This document shows, in pieces, positions 26,157-35,719 of a stretch of DNA of 64,000 bases. The first letter of the stretch is position 1, and the number at the start of each line of letters is the position of its first letter. The DNA comes from Pseudomonas gingeri (lineage in GTDB: Bacteria > Pseudomonadota > Gammaproteobacteria > Pseudomonadales > Pseudomonadaceae): the NCBI RefSeq assembly GCF_013386165.1, contig NZ_JACAOS010000016.1:62001-126000 (forward strand), in the 5' to 3' direction. The position numbers and the translations under genes were made by a program. The notes under the pieces were generated by a model, which saw only the letters and a list, made by a program, of their open reading frames with translations, was not told where the DNA came from and searched no databases.

Positions 26157-27881
26157 ATGAGCGATAACACAGCTTCCCCGGACGCCGCTGTACCGGCTGC
26201 CCCTCAACCTGCCGGTTCGCGCCGTTGGCTGGGCCTTGTGCTCGGGCTTTGCGTGGTCGGCACGGTGGCGGGCGGCCTGGGCTGGTTTTTCCACCACAAG
26301 CCCGCCGCCCCGGCGCCGGAACTGGCCCTGGAAAAGCTCGGCGTGAGCCGTCCGGACGCGCTGCTGGAAACCGCGTCACTGAGCCAGTTGCCCAAGGACC
26401 TGCTCAGCGTGCCGTTCCTGCGCGACACCCTGACCGAGGATTTCGTCTTCTATTACGAAACCCACGGCGACCGCCTGGGCCTGATCGGTAGCCTGCGCCG
26501 GATCATCTACGAGCATGACCTCAAGCTGCAGGACAACCTGATCGAGCAACTCTTCGACCAGCCGGCCGATATCGCCCTGTGGCGCGGTGCCGATGGCCGG
26601 CTCAAGGATTTCCTGCTGGTGATGGACCGTGGCGGCCTGGCCAAGCTGCTTGAGCCCCTGGCCCATGTCGCGTTGGACGACACCCAGTTGACCAAGGTCG
26701 GCGAGGTGAAAGTCGGCGGTGACAGCGTGCCGCTCTATCGCCTGGCCTACAACGCCAGCAAAGCTCTGCTGTTCGCCTCCCGTGGCGACAAGCTGGTGGT
26801 GCTGTCCAATCCGGACCGGCTCTACGAGCAAACCAGCGATGACAGTGAAGTGGAACCGGGCGAGGTGTCGACCCAGGCCCTGGCGGCGCTGCTCAACGGC
26901 GACAAATTGTTCCCTGAAGCCTTTGGCCTCAAGCCTCGCGAAACCCTGGTGAAGCAGCGCATCTCGATTGCTTCGAGCGTCCTCGCCATGGGTTACCAGC
27001 GTTTTATCCCCAACTTCGCCGGCCTGCGCCTGGACATGGACGACAAGGGCTGGCACAGCTTCCTTGCCCTGGATGAACAGGACAAAGCCGCCGACTTCGA
27101 CTTCAAGCCGATCTGGCAAGCCATGCCCGTCGGCGCCAGCGCCTGCGTGGCCTTGCCACTGGCCGCCGAGCAGCAGCAACCGCTGCTGGTAAAACTGGGT
27201 GCCGATGAAGCCACCGCGAAGAAACTCACCGAACACATGAGCGGTGCCGCCGGCCTGTGCTGGTACGCCGACTCGCGTCTTTACACGCCGTTGCTGGTGG
27301 CCAACCTGACCAAAGACAACGACAGCCTCGATGCTGACCTGGGCAAGCTGTTCGGCTCCATGGTCGGGAGCAAGGAAAGCAATGTCGACGGCGGCCTGTT
27401 CCCCGTCGCCGAGCAGCAGAAAGACAGCGTCCACCAGTGGAAGCGCCAGGTCAGCTCGACCTTCGGCCAGTACGCCGCCAAGGAAGCCGAGAACCCTGAC
27501 GCCATCACCGGCAAGGGCTTTTTCCGCGTGAGCCTGGCGCGGCACGGCTCGACCCTGCTGTTCTCCCTGGACGACAAGCTGGTGGACAAGGCCCTCGGCA
27601 CCCTCGACAAGCACTTCCCGCCGTTGGCCGACGTGCTGCCCAAGGATGTGTTGATGCCGGTCTACCTCGGCCCGGATTCCCTGGCGCAACTGATGCAACA
27701 GGAAACCCTCGACAGCCTGCCCCAGGACATGGAGCCGGTGTTCCGCAACGCTGCGCAGACCCACCTGATTCCCAAGCTGCAAAAGCTCGCCGGTTTCGGC
27801 AAGTACGCCCTGACCTTGCCGGAAGGCAGTGAGCCGGACGGCCACTGGCAATGGCTGCCGTTGCAATGGCGGGCGATGTGA
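26157..27881 (+). CDS. magB: MagB: DUF2138 membrane-anchored protein
   Basis: 574 residues from the ATG at 26157 (MSDNTASPDAAVP); the ATG at 26142 would add five residues and neither has a strong ribosome site. A cytoplasmic Ala/Pro-rich leader precedes one helix (WLGLVLGLCVVGTVAGGLGWFF, about 27-48), with the rest periplasmic. It belongs to the DUF2138 family (E. coli YfaA-like). No catalytic motif is seen. As the only clearly anchored member besides possible lipid-free secreted ones, it may tether the MagD complex to the inner membrane. Confidence 0.82.
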   Translation: MSDNTASPDAAVPAAPQPAGSRRWLGLVLGLCVVGTVAGGLGWFFHHKPAAPAPELALEKLGVSRPDALLETASLSQLPKDLLSVPFLRDTLTEDFVFYYETHGDRLGLIGSLRRIIYEHDLKLQDNLIEQLFDQPADIALWRGADGRLKDFLLVMDRGGLAKLLEPLAHVALDDTQLTKVGEVKVGGDSVPLYRLAYNASKALLFASRGDKLVVLSNPDRLYEQTSDDSEVEPGEVSTQALAALLNGDKLFPEAFGLKPRETLVKQRISIASSVLAMGYQRFIPNFAGLRLDMDDKGWHSFLALDEQDKAADFDFKPIWQAMPVGASACVALPLAAEQQQPLLVKLGADEATAKKLTEHMSGAAGLCWYADSRLYTPLLVANLTKDNDSLDADLGKLFGSMVGSKESNVDGGLFPVAEQQKDSVHQWKRQVSSTFGQYAAKEAENPDAITGKGFFRVSLARHGSTLLFSLDDKLVDKALGTLDKHFPPLADVLPKDVLMPVYLGPDSLAQLMQQETLDSLPQDMEPVFRNAAQTHLIPKLQKLAGFGKYALTLPEGSEPDGHWQWLPLQWRAM

Positions 27882-27906
27882 CAGCTATGCTGCGAATGGG
27901 CACAAC

Positions 27907-28040
27907 TGTGGTGAGCGGGCTTGCCCGCGCTGGGCTGCGCAGCAGCCCTGAATCACGCGCGCGCGATCTACCTGACACAACGCGGTGGCCGGTTTTGCGA
28001 CTGCTGCGCAGTCGAGCGTGGGCAAGCCCACTCGCCACAA
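27907..28040. repeat. REP-like inverted pair inside the mag operon
   Basis: TGTGGTGAGCGGGCTTGCCC.. from 27907, with a second arm GGCTGCGCAGCAGCCC, and the inverted counterpart CTGCTGCGCAGTCGAGCGTG.. ending CCCACTCGCCACAA near 28040. The family differs from the other REPs in the window. Its distal edge touches the magC start codon. Confidence 0.75.
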
Positions 28041-28681
28041 TGGAGGGGCTGGCTCGGAAATATCTTTGTGTGCTGACGCTGTTGTTCAGTGCGCCCGCAT
28101 TCGCCCTTGAAACAGCGTCCCTCGATGTCGAGCAGTCCCAGGTATTCCGCGCCTGGTTCGTGCGCATCGCCGAGGAACAGTTGACCCAAGGCCCGAGCCC
28201 GCGTTGGTACCAGCAGGACTGTGCCGGCCTGGTGCGTTTTGCCGCCAACGAGGCACTGAAGACCCATGACGACAAATGGTTGCGGGCCAACGGCCTGTCC
28301 AACCGCTACCTGCCGCCCGAACTGAGCCTGAGCGAGGGCCAGCGCAACCTGGCCCAGCAATGGCAGCAGGGCGGCGGCAAGGTCGGGCCCTACGTCAATG
28401 CGATCAAGCTGATCCAGTTCAACAGCCAACTGGTCAGCCGCGACCTCAACCAGGCGCGGCCCGGCGACCTGCTGTTCTTCGACCAGGGCGACGACCAGCA
28501 CCTGATGATCTGGATGGGCCGCAATATCGCCTATCACACCGGCACCACCACCCCCACCGACAACGGCATGCGGTCCGCCAGCGTGCAGCAACTCATGACA
28601 TGGAAGGACACCCGATGGATACCCGATGCAACGAACCCCAACTTCATCGGCGTCTACCGGCTGAACTTCCTCTCTCGATGA
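28040..28681 (+). CDS. magC: MagC: DUF1175 protein with NlpC/P60-like Cys/His motifs
   Basis: 213 residues from the ATG at 28040, which abuts the REP edge and has no ribosome site before it; an in-frame GTG at 28070 is an alternative. A signal peptide ends PAFA. The DUF1175 core contains QDCAGLVRFAANE (Cys61), RPGDLLFFDQGDDQHLMIWMG (His154) and YHTG (His166). This order, Cys in D-C-x-G-L-V then G-D-L-L-F-F...H-x-x-I, is the NlpC/P60 papain-like pattern, so peptidase or amidase activity on cell-wall peptides is possible (inference). The stop overlaps the magD ATG. Confidence 0.83.
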   Translation: MEGLARKYLCVLTLLFSAPAFALETASLDVEQSQVFRAWFVRIAEEQLTQGPSPRWYQQDCAGLVRFAANEALKTHDDKWLRANGLSNRYLPPELSLSEGQRNLAQQWQQGGGKVGPYVNAIKLIQFNSQLVSRDLNQARPGDLLFFDQGDDQHLMIWMGRNIAYHTGTTTPTDNGMRSASVQQLMTWKDTRWIPDATNPNFIGVYRLNFLSR

Positions 28682-31600
28682 ACGGGTCTCCCATGATGCG
28701 TCTGTTTTCCCGAATGGTTTTCGCCCTGGCGGTGCTGCTGCCGGTGGTCGCCGGTGCCGCCGACGACTCGGTGCCGCCGAGCAACTACACGCCGGTGTCC
28801 GGTGAGAGTTTCTTCCTGCTGGCCGACAGCAGTTTCGCCAGCGACGAGCAGGCCCTGGTCCGCCTCGAAGCGCCGGGCCGCGACTACCGGCGTTTCCGCA
28901 TGGAGCCCTACGGCGGCGCGGACATCCGCGTGTACCGCATCGACCAGCCACTGGAATTTCTCAAGCGCCAGAAGAACCTGCACCGGGTGGTCAGCGACGG
29001 CCAGTTCAAGGGCGAAGGCCTGTCCAACACCCTGGCCTACCTGTGGGACAACTGGTACCGCAAATCCCGTCGCGTGATGCAGCGGGCGTTCTCCTACGAG
29101 TCGCGCAAGCAAGTGACCGAGGAAGTGCCGGAACTGAAAATGGGCCAGGCCATCGCCGCGCCGACCCCTTACGACAACCCGCCGCAATACGCGCCGCTGC
29201 CCGGCCTGCCGCTGGTCAGCCAGTTCCGCTACCCGCTGTGGGACGCCAAGCCGATCCAGCCGCCGAAGGGCGTCGACCTGTCCGGCTCGTCGAGCCAGTT
29301 CATCAGCGTCGCTCCCGGCAATGTCTATATCCCGCTGGGCAAACTCAAGCCGGGCCTGTACCTGGTGGAAGCGCTGATCGGCAAATACCGTGCGACCACC
29401 GTGGTGTTCGTCTCCAACACCGTGGCCGTGAGCAAGATTGCCGGCGACGAACTGCTGGTCTGGGCCGCGCGCAAGCATGAAGGCAGCTCGGTGCCCAAGG
29501 TCAAGGTCCTGTGGACCGATGGCCTGGGCGTGATGAGCAGTGGCGAGACCGATGCCGATGGCCTGTTGCGCCTCAAGCACGTCAGCCCGGAACGCTCGTT
29601 CATGATCGGCGAGGACGACGAGGGCGGTGTCTTCGTCTCCGAGAACTTCTACTACGACAGCGAAATCTACGACACCAAGCTCTACGCCTTCACCGACCGG
29701 CCGCTGTATCGGCCGGGGGATTGGGTGTCGCTGAAAATCGTCGGCCGTGAATTCAAGAACGCCCGTGATTCGGTCAACCCGACCACCGCCCCGGTGCGCG
29801 TCAGCGTGCTGGATGCCACCGGCACCACCTTGCAGACCCTGGACCTGAACCTGGACGCCAAGTCTGGCACCCAAGGCCGTTTCCAACTGCCGGACAACGC
29901 CGTGGCCGGTGGTTACGAGTTGCGCTTCAACTACCGCGACCAGACCTACAGCAGCGCCTTCCGCGTCGCTGAGTACATCAAGCCGCACTTTGAAATCTCC
30001 ATGGACCTGGCCAAACAGGACTTCCGCACCGGCGAGCCGATCAAGGGCAAATTGCTCCTGCTCTACCCGGACGGCAAGCCGGTGGCCGATGCGCGTGTGC
30101 AACTGAGCCTGCGTGCCCAGCAACTGTCCATGGTCGACAACGAGCTGCAATACCTCGGGCAATTCCCGGTGGAACTGAGCAGCACCGAACTGACCACCGA
30201 TGACAAAGGCCAGGCCGTGCTCGACCTGCCGGCGGCGGAAAAGCCGAGCCGCTACATGCTCACCGTGTTCGCCAGCGATGGCGCGGCGTATCGGGTCAAG
30301 ACCACCAAGGAAATCCTCATCGAACGCGGCGCGGCCCGTTATCGCCTGTCGGCACCGCAGCGTTTCAGCGCCACCGGCGAGAAGGTCGCGTTCAGCTACG
30401 CCAGCGAGTCCACCGTCGAACAGCCCAACGCCGGTAAACCGAGTGCCTACAGTTGGGTCCGTCTGGAAGACCAGTCCACCGGCAACGGCAAACTGGCGGC
30501 TGGCGACAAAGGCTTCAGTGTCATCTTCGACCGTCCCGGCACCTACAACCTGTCCATCAAGGACGACCACGACCGTATTCTCGGCGCGGCAGGCCATTCG
30601 GTGACTGGCGACGGCGTGAAAGCCGTACCCGGCACGGTGGAAATCCTCCTCGACAAACCCGAGTACCAGACGGGTGACGAAGCCTTGGCATTGATCACTT
30701 TCCCGGAGCCGGTCAGCGACGCGCTGTTGTCCCTGGAACGTGACAAGGTCGAGGCCACCGCGTTGCTGTCCAAGGGCGCCGACTGGCTGCGCCTGGAAAA
30801 AATCAGCGACACCCAATACCGTGCGCGGATTCCGGTCAAGGACAACTATGCCCCCAACCTGACCTTCTCGGTGCTCTACACCAAGGGCGGCGAGTACAGC
30901 TTCCAGAACGCCGGCCTCAAGGTCACCACGCCGCAGATCGATGTGGCCATCGCCACCGACAAGGACAGCTACCAGCCGGGCGATACCGTCTCGGTGGACC
31001 TGACTACCCAGTTCGCCGGCAAGCCGATCCCGGCCCATCTGACCGTCAGCGTGGTGGATGAAATGATCTACGCGCTGCAACCGGAAGTGGCGCCGAGCAT
31101 CGACCAGTTCTTCTACCACCCACGCCGTAACAACGTGCGCACCAGCGCCAGCCTGTCGTTTATCAGCTACGACGTGGCGTTGCCGGGCAGCCCAGGCGCG
31201 CCGGGCAAGGCCAACCGCAGCGAACGCGGCGTGAAAGTGCTGGAGCGGCCGCGTCGCGAAGACGTCGACACCGCTGCCTGGCAACCGGAGTTGGTCACCG
31301 ACGCCAACGGCAAGGTGCGTTTCACCTTCCGCATGCCGGACTCCCTGACCCGCTGGCGCATCACCGCCCGGGCCATCGCCGATGCCGGGCAAGTGGGGCA
31401 GAAGAACCAGTTCATCCGTTCCGACAAACCGCTGTACCTGAAATGGAGCGGCCCGACCCACTTCCGTACGGGCGACCAGCCGAAACTTGGCCTGTTCGCT
31501 TTCAGCCAGGCCGACAAGCCGGTCAAGACCGAACTGGTGATTCGCTACGCCGGCCAGGAACAGCGCCTGCCGTTGTCCCTGAACAAAGGCATCAACTACA

Positions 31601-33249
31601 TCCCGCTGCCGGCGACCCCGCTGAGCAGTGGCGACTGGAGCGCCGAACTGCAACAGGACGGCAAGCCCCAGGACGCCCTGGCGGTCAACCTGAGTGCCGT
31701 GGGTGATGGCTGGCAAGTGACACAAAGCCAGAGCCTCAACGTGGCCAGCGGCGACACCCCGCTGAGTCTGCCGGCGGACGCCAGCGACATTCGCCTGCGC
31801 CTCGACGACAGCCCGCAAGCGCTGTTCCGCGCCAACCTCGACGATCTGCTCAGCTACCCCTACGGCGGCGTTGAACAGACCGCCAGCCAACTGCTGCCGT
31901 TGAGCATCGCCTACCCGGCGCTGTCGGCCAACGCCCAGGTTCGCGATCGTCTGCGGCTGATCATGCAGAACAGCCGTTTGCGTCTGGTGTCGATGGCCGG
32001 TCCGGATGCGTGGTTCACCTGGTGGGGCGAAGATGTCACTCCGGATGCTTTCCTGACCGGTTATGCCTATTACGCCGACTGGCATGCCAGCAAGGCCCTG
32101 GGCATCAGCCTGCCGCCGGATCACTGGCAGCGAGTGCTGGATGTCTACGGCAAACAGGCTGCGGTCACGCCGCTGCTGCAACGGGCGTTGGTGCTGTCGT
32201 TCGCCAAGGACATGCAACTGCCGGTGAACACCTTGCTGAGTGGGCTGATGGACGAACTGGCGAAAGCCGGCGAGGGCGCTGATGCCGACCTGATGGACGA
32301 CGGCCAGGACAGCGTGGTCATGGGCGCACCGGATTCGGCCCTGGGTCTGGCCAGTGCGCGGGTACTGACTGCCGCCCTGGCCCGCCAGAGCAAAGTCGCC
32401 TTGCCGGATGCGTTCAGCAAGCAACTGCCGGCAGCCGAACAGCGCCTAGGCGCCAGCTCGCAGCCGTTTGCCAGCGCCTTGAACCTGTCGATCAAACCGT
32501 TCAACGCCGACCTGGCCCAGGACCTGTTGCAGCGCCTGTTGCCGCAGCAATCCACCCTGGAACGCGCCTTGGCCCTGACCTGGCTGCAACGCAGCGTCGA
32601 GCAGACCCCGAAAACGGTCAGCCTGACCCCGGGCGAAGGCTGGAAAGCCCGCGAGGGCGGAACCGGTGAAAACTACTGGCAATGGCAGGGCACGGGCGTA
32701 CCGAGCGTGCTGACCGTGAGCGGTGCACAGGAGCGTCCATTGCGGGCCAAGCTGAGCTACCTCAGCCAGCAGAAAGTCCCGGACGACCTGCCGGTGCAGA
32801 TCAAGCGCCGCCTGCTGGAACTGGTGCCGGGCGACGACGCCTACACCTTCAGCCTCAAGGCCGTGGGCGACAAGCCGTTGTCCAGCGACAGTCTCTATCT
32901 GGACGAAGTGATCCTCACCACCAAGAGTCCCAAGCCGCTGCGCTACGGCATGCTCGAAGTGCCGTTGCCGCCGGGCGCGGACGTCGAGCGCACCACCTGG
33001 GGCGTCAACCTCGCCGGGTTGGCCGGTGCCGAAGCCACGCCGCTGGAGAAGGCGCACTTCGAACCGGGGCAGATGGCCTACGGCGTGCCGGTCAACAGCC
33101 TCAATGGTGAAGTACGTTTGCGCCACCTGATCCGCTTCTCGCAGAAGGGCCAGTTCAAGCTACCGCCGGCGCGTTTCAGCCAGATCTATGCGCCGGAGCA
33201 CCAGGCCCAGGAACAGAAGCCGGCCCTTGGGCAGATCACGGTCGAATGA
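28678..33249 (+). CDS. magD: MagD: bacterial alpha-2-macroglobulin, thioester-less
   Basis: 1523 residues from the ATG at 28678 (ATGA overlap with magC; a second ATG at 28693 may be the true start). A signal peptide ends VVAGA. MG domains fill the first 1000 residues, including TDRPLYRPGDWVSLK, the standard A2M strand. The bait/MG7 junction is WQPELVTDANGKVRFTFRMPDSLTRWRI. The position of the thioester CxEQ reads YPYGGVEQTAS: the Cys is Gly1064, so no covalent trap can form. This is the YfaS/MagD class, thought to form periplasmic complexes rather than bind attackers covalently. Length matches the class. Confidence 0.95.
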   Translation: MNGSPMMRLFSRMVFALAVLLPVVAGAADDSVPPSNYTPVSGESFFLLADSSFASDEQALVRLEAPGRDYRRFRMEPYGGADIRVYRIDQPLEFLKRQKNLHRVVSDGQFKGEGLSNTLAYLWDNWYRKSRRVMQRAFSYESRKQVTEEVPELKMGQAIAAPTPYDNPPQYAPLPGLPLVSQFRYPLWDAKPIQPPKGVDLSGSSSQFISVAPGNVYIPLGKLKPGLYLVEALIGKYRATTVVFVSNTVAVSKIAGDELLVWAARKHEGSSVPKVKVLWTDGLGVMSSGETDADGLLRLKHVSPERSFMIGEDDEGGVFVSENFYYDSEIYDTKLYAFTDRPLYRPGDWVSLKIVGREFKNARDSVNPTTAPVRVSVLDATGTTLQTLDLNLDAKSGTQGRFQLPDNAVAGGYELRFNYRDQTYSSAFRVAEYIKPHFEISMDLAKQDFRTGEPIKGKLLLLYPDGKPVADARVQLSLRAQQLSMVDNELQYLGQFPVELSSTELTTDDKGQAVLDLPAAEKPSRYMLTVFASDGAAYRVKTTKEILIERGAARYRLSAPQRFSATGEKVAFSYASESTVEQPNAGKPSAYSWVRLEDQSTGNGKLAAGDKGFSVIFDRPGTYNLSIKDDHDRILGAAGHSVTGDGVKAVPGTVEILLDKPEYQTGDEALALITFPEPVSDALLSLERDKVEATALLSKGADWLRLEKISDTQYRARIPVKDNYAPNLTFSVLYTKGGEYSFQNAGLKVTTPQIDVAIATDKDSYQPGDTVSVDLTTQFAGKPIPAHLTVSVVDEMIYALQPEVAPSIDQFFYHPRRNNVRTSASLSFISYDVALPGSPGAPGKANRSERGVKVLERPRREDVDTAAWQPELVTDANGKVRFTFRMPDSLTRWRITARAIADAGQVGQKNQFIRSDKPLYLKWSGPTHFRTGDQPKLGLFAFSQADKPVKTELVIRYAGQEQRLPLSLNKGINYIPLPATPLSSGDWSAELQQDGKPQDALAVNLSAVGDGWQVTQSQSLNVASGDTPLSLPADASDIRLRLDDSPQALFRANLDDLLSYPYGGVEQTASQLLPLSIAYPALSANAQVRDRLRLIMQNSRLRLVSMAGPDAWFTWWGEDVTPDAFLTGYAYYADWHASKALGISLPPDHWQRVLDVYGKQAAVTPLLQRALVLSFAKDMQLPVNTLLSGLMDELAKAGEGADADLMDDGQDSVVMGAPDSALGLASARVLTAALARQSKVALPDAFSKQLPAAEQRLGASSQPFASALNLSIKPFNADLAQDLLQRLLPQQSTLERALALTWLQRSVEQTPKTVSLTPGEGWKAREGGTGENYWQWQGTGVPSVLTVSGAQERPLRAKLSYLSQQKVPDDLPVQIKRRLLELVPGDDAYTFSLKAVGDKPLSSDSLYLDEVILTTKSPKPLRYGMLEVPLPPGADVERTTWGVNLAGLAGAEATPLEKAHFEPGQMAYGVPVNSLNGEVRLRHLIRFSQKGQFKLPPARFSQIYAPEHQAQEQKPALGQITVE

Positions 33250-33250
33250 C

Positions 33251-34897
33251 ATGAGCCGCCTACTGGTCTGGCTACTGTTGTGCATCCTTCCTCTGCTGGC
33301 GACGGCAGAGGAAGCGCCCTTGCGCCTGGCTTGGAAAACCGCCGACGGCTACGAGTTGGTGCAGTTGAACACCACCCAGGTGCTCAGCCGCGAGCCGTTG
33401 CCGGCGGACCTGCAAACGCCGTTGGGCAGCCTGTGGAAACTCTTCGTTTATGCCTGGTTGGTGGACACCGACCAGAAAGAGCCGGCCTACGACTGCCACG
33501 GTCAGGATCACGAGGAAGTCTATTGCTGTACCCCGGGCGGCAGTATCGCCCGGGATGCGGCTTTGGTCCGTTCTTGTGGCCTTTACTTTGATCCCTCGCG
33601 TTTGAAGATCGATGCCAAGCAATGGCGCGATTACTGGCAAGCCCGCCAGGCGCCGGCTTGGCTGCTGAGCTTCAATCAGTTGCAACCGCAAACCCGTGTC
33701 CCGGTGGTGCAGTTACTGGAGGCACTGCGCACGCTGCCGTCTCAGGAACAGGCGCGCAAACTGCTGCTGGACGTGGTGCTCAACGCCGCTGACGGTCAGG
33801 CGGTGGCGCTGTTGGGCGGGCGAGTGCGGGTCAAGACCTGGAGCTGGCTCGGCGACCAGGATGCGCAGTCGCGCCAGGGTGGTTTTGCCGGTTGGTTGGA
33901 AGACGGTACGCCGCTCTGGGTCGGTGGCCGTGGCACCAGTCAGATGGTGCTGCGGCATTACTCGGATGTGCTGGGTAGCTTCCTGCCGTCGCCGTCGTCC
34001 GAGGATGTCGGGCGTTGCGTGCAGGTCGATCTGTTTTCCCGCTATCCACTCAAAGGCGTCACTCGCGCCGACGGCCAAGCCGCTCCCAACGGAGCTTTGC
34101 AAGGTCACTACCGGGTCGACTTCGCCAACGGCAACCAGTTGGAAATCGAAAGCGCCGGTGAACTCTTCCTGCTGCAGAACGCTGGCCAGCTACAACTGGT
34201 GGCGCGGTTGGACCGTGAGGAATACGTCGCCCGTGTGCTGCAACGTGAAGCCAAGACTGAACCGGTCGAAGCCGCCAAGGCCCTGGCCGTAGCGATCCGC
34301 ACCTACCTGTTGCAGAACGCTGGCCGTAGCGGCGACTGCCTGAGCATCGACGACAGCAGCGGTCGCCAGCGCGTCGCCCCACGTCCGGCCACTGCCGAAG
34401 CACGGGGGATCGCGGCCTGGACCAGTGACCTGGTGCTGGCGGGCAGCCCGGTGACTTACCACTCTGACCTGTCTGCCCCGGACAAGCTGTCCTGGCAACA
34501 GGCGGTGGAGCAGGCCAACGGCGGCGAGCGTTACGACCAGATCCTCCAGCACGCTTACCCGCGTGCGAGTTTGAGCCGCTGGGACAACCCGGTGGCCTCG
34601 TGCGAGCCGTTGCCGGCAGCGCAGGAGTGGTTGCTCAAACAGCGGCGTGTCTGGCGCCAGCGCCTGGATCAGGAAGTCGGCTATAACGAATTGAGTCAGT
34701 TTGCGGTCTGCCGGGTCTCCTACGGCCGGCCTTATGTCGACCGCGAACGCCAGCGCATTTACGTGCGCGGCGTGCTGACACAACAGGACCGCCTCGACCT
34801 GACCCATGAATACCTGCACCTGGCGTTCGAGGCCCATCCGAATGGCCAGGACGAAGATTACGTCGAAGGGCTTGCCCGTCACCTGTTACTGGAATAG
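33251..34897 (+). CDS. magE: MagE: DUF2300 protein with SpoIID-like and HExxH motifs
   Basis: 548 residues from the ATG at 33251, one base after the magD stop. Signal peptide MSRLLVWLLLCILPLLATA. Three enzyme-like blocks are visible. An N-terminal LGSLWKLFVYAWL (Ser60-x-x-Lys63) with a later VKTWSW segment echoes the SxxK/KTG layout of penicillin-binding folds. REEYVARVLQREAKTEPVEAAKALAVAIRTYLL (about 322-354) resembles SpoIID/LytB. THEYLHLAFEAH (His519-Glu520..His523) is a zincin-type HExxH. DUF2300 is the family name (YfaQ). The motif readings are inference. Confidence 0.85.
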   Translation: MSRLLVWLLLCILPLLATAEEAPLRLAWKTADGYELVQLNTTQVLSREPLPADLQTPLGSLWKLFVYAWLVDTDQKEPAYDCHGQDHEEVYCCTPGGSIARDAALVRSCGLYFDPSRLKIDAKQWRDYWQARQAPAWLLSFNQLQPQTRVPVVQLLEALRTLPSQEQARKLLLDVVLNAADGQAVALLGGRVRVKTWSWLGDQDAQSRQGGFAGWLEDGTPLWVGGRGTSQMVLRHYSDVLGSFLPSPSSEDVGRCVQVDLFSRYPLKGVTRADGQAAPNGALQGHYRVDFANGNQLEIESAGELFLLQNAGQLQLVARLDREEYVARVLQREAKTEPVEAAKALAVAIRTYLLQNAGRSGDCLSIDDSSGRQRVAPRPATAEARGIAAWTSDLVLAGSPVTYHSDLSAPDKLSWQQAVEQANGGERYDQILQHAYPRASLSRWDNPVASCEPLPAAQEWLLKQRRVWRQRLDQEVGYNELSQFAVCRVSYGRPYVDRERQRIYVRGVLTQQDRLDLTHEYLHLAFEAHPNGQDEDYVEGLARHLLLE

Positions 34898-34900
34898 GCC

Positions 34901-35719
34901 ATGAAATTGCGCATCTCCACCGTTGTCCTGTTCCTCAGCGCCCTGATTGTGCTGAACGTGGCCCATGCCGACAGCGGCATCCAACTCGACACCCCCAAGG
35001 GCGGCTGGCACGCCGGCTCCCCGGACGGCGAGCACTTCCGCCAGACGGTCAACTACCCGGCCTCGTCGGTCAACACGCCGGCGGGGCAGGCGGACACGGC
35101 GCGGATCATGGGCATGATCAAGGGCGCTCCGAAGAGCGCCAAGGTGCCGGGGAACCTGATCATCAATGGCGTGAGCATGCCGTTGAAGATCGATGAGGCG
35201 GGGAATTTTGATCGGCCGTTTTCGTTTCCCAATGGCAGTAATAGCGTTGAAGTGCGCAGCCCGGATGGACAGCAGCGTAAGCGGGTGCAGTTTCTGAATG
35301 TGGGTGGCGGGGCGACACCGGCCAAGTTGCGGATTTTGTTGTCGTGGGATACGGACGGCACTGACCTGGACCTGCATGTGGTGACGCCGGATGGCGCGCA
35401 TATCTGGTACGGCGATCGTGTGGCTCCGAATGGTGCGGCGTTGGATGTGGACGTGACCACGGGTTACGGCCCGGAGATATTCTCGATGCCGGCACCGATC
35501 AAGGGGCAGTACCTGATTTATGTGAACTACTTCGGTGGTGGTTATCGCAGTGACGATGACGAGAGCGGCGGGCAGGAGAATGCCGTACAGCCACTGACCA
35601 CGGCGAAGGTCACGGTGATTACGGAAGAGGGGACGGTGAACGAGAAGATGGAGTCGTTCATTGTGCCGATGCGGGCGCCGGGGGAATTGACGTTGGCGAG
35701 GCGGTTTAGTTATCCGTGA
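34901..35719 (+). CDS. magF: MagF: DUF2135 periplasmic protein
   Basis: 272 residues (MKLRISTVVLFLSALIVLNVAHADS, a signal peptide with AHA). It is paralogous to MagA: both share an NSVEVRS..GK/Q..KRVQF stretch, a WD..TDLDLHVVTPDG.H core and GPEIFSMPAPIKGQYLIYVNYFG. Asp-rich loops hint at metal or ligand binding. It starts 3 bp after magE and ends the operon. A gene duplication at the two operon ends is the simplest reading; division of labour is unknown. Confidence 0.85.
   Translation: MKLRISTVVLFLSALIVLNVAHADSGIQLDTPKGGWHAGSPDGEHFRQTVNYPASSVNTPAGQADTARIMGMIKGAPKSAKVPGNLIINGVSMPLKIDEAGNFDRPFSFPNGSNSVEVRSPDGQQRKRVQFLNVGGGATPAKLRILLSWDTDGTDLDLHVVTPDGAHIWYGDRVAPNGAALDVDVTTGYGPEIFSMPAPIKGQYLIYVNYFGGGYRSDDDESGGQENAVQPLTTAKVTVITEEGTVNEKMESFIVPMRAPGELTLARRFSYP

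Noticed and set aside
28654..32424. 1256-codon open frame antisense to magD
   Set aside because: A GC-rich shadow: low-complexity Arg/Gly/Gln/Val composition, no domains, fully inside a recognised alpha-2-macroglobulin gene.
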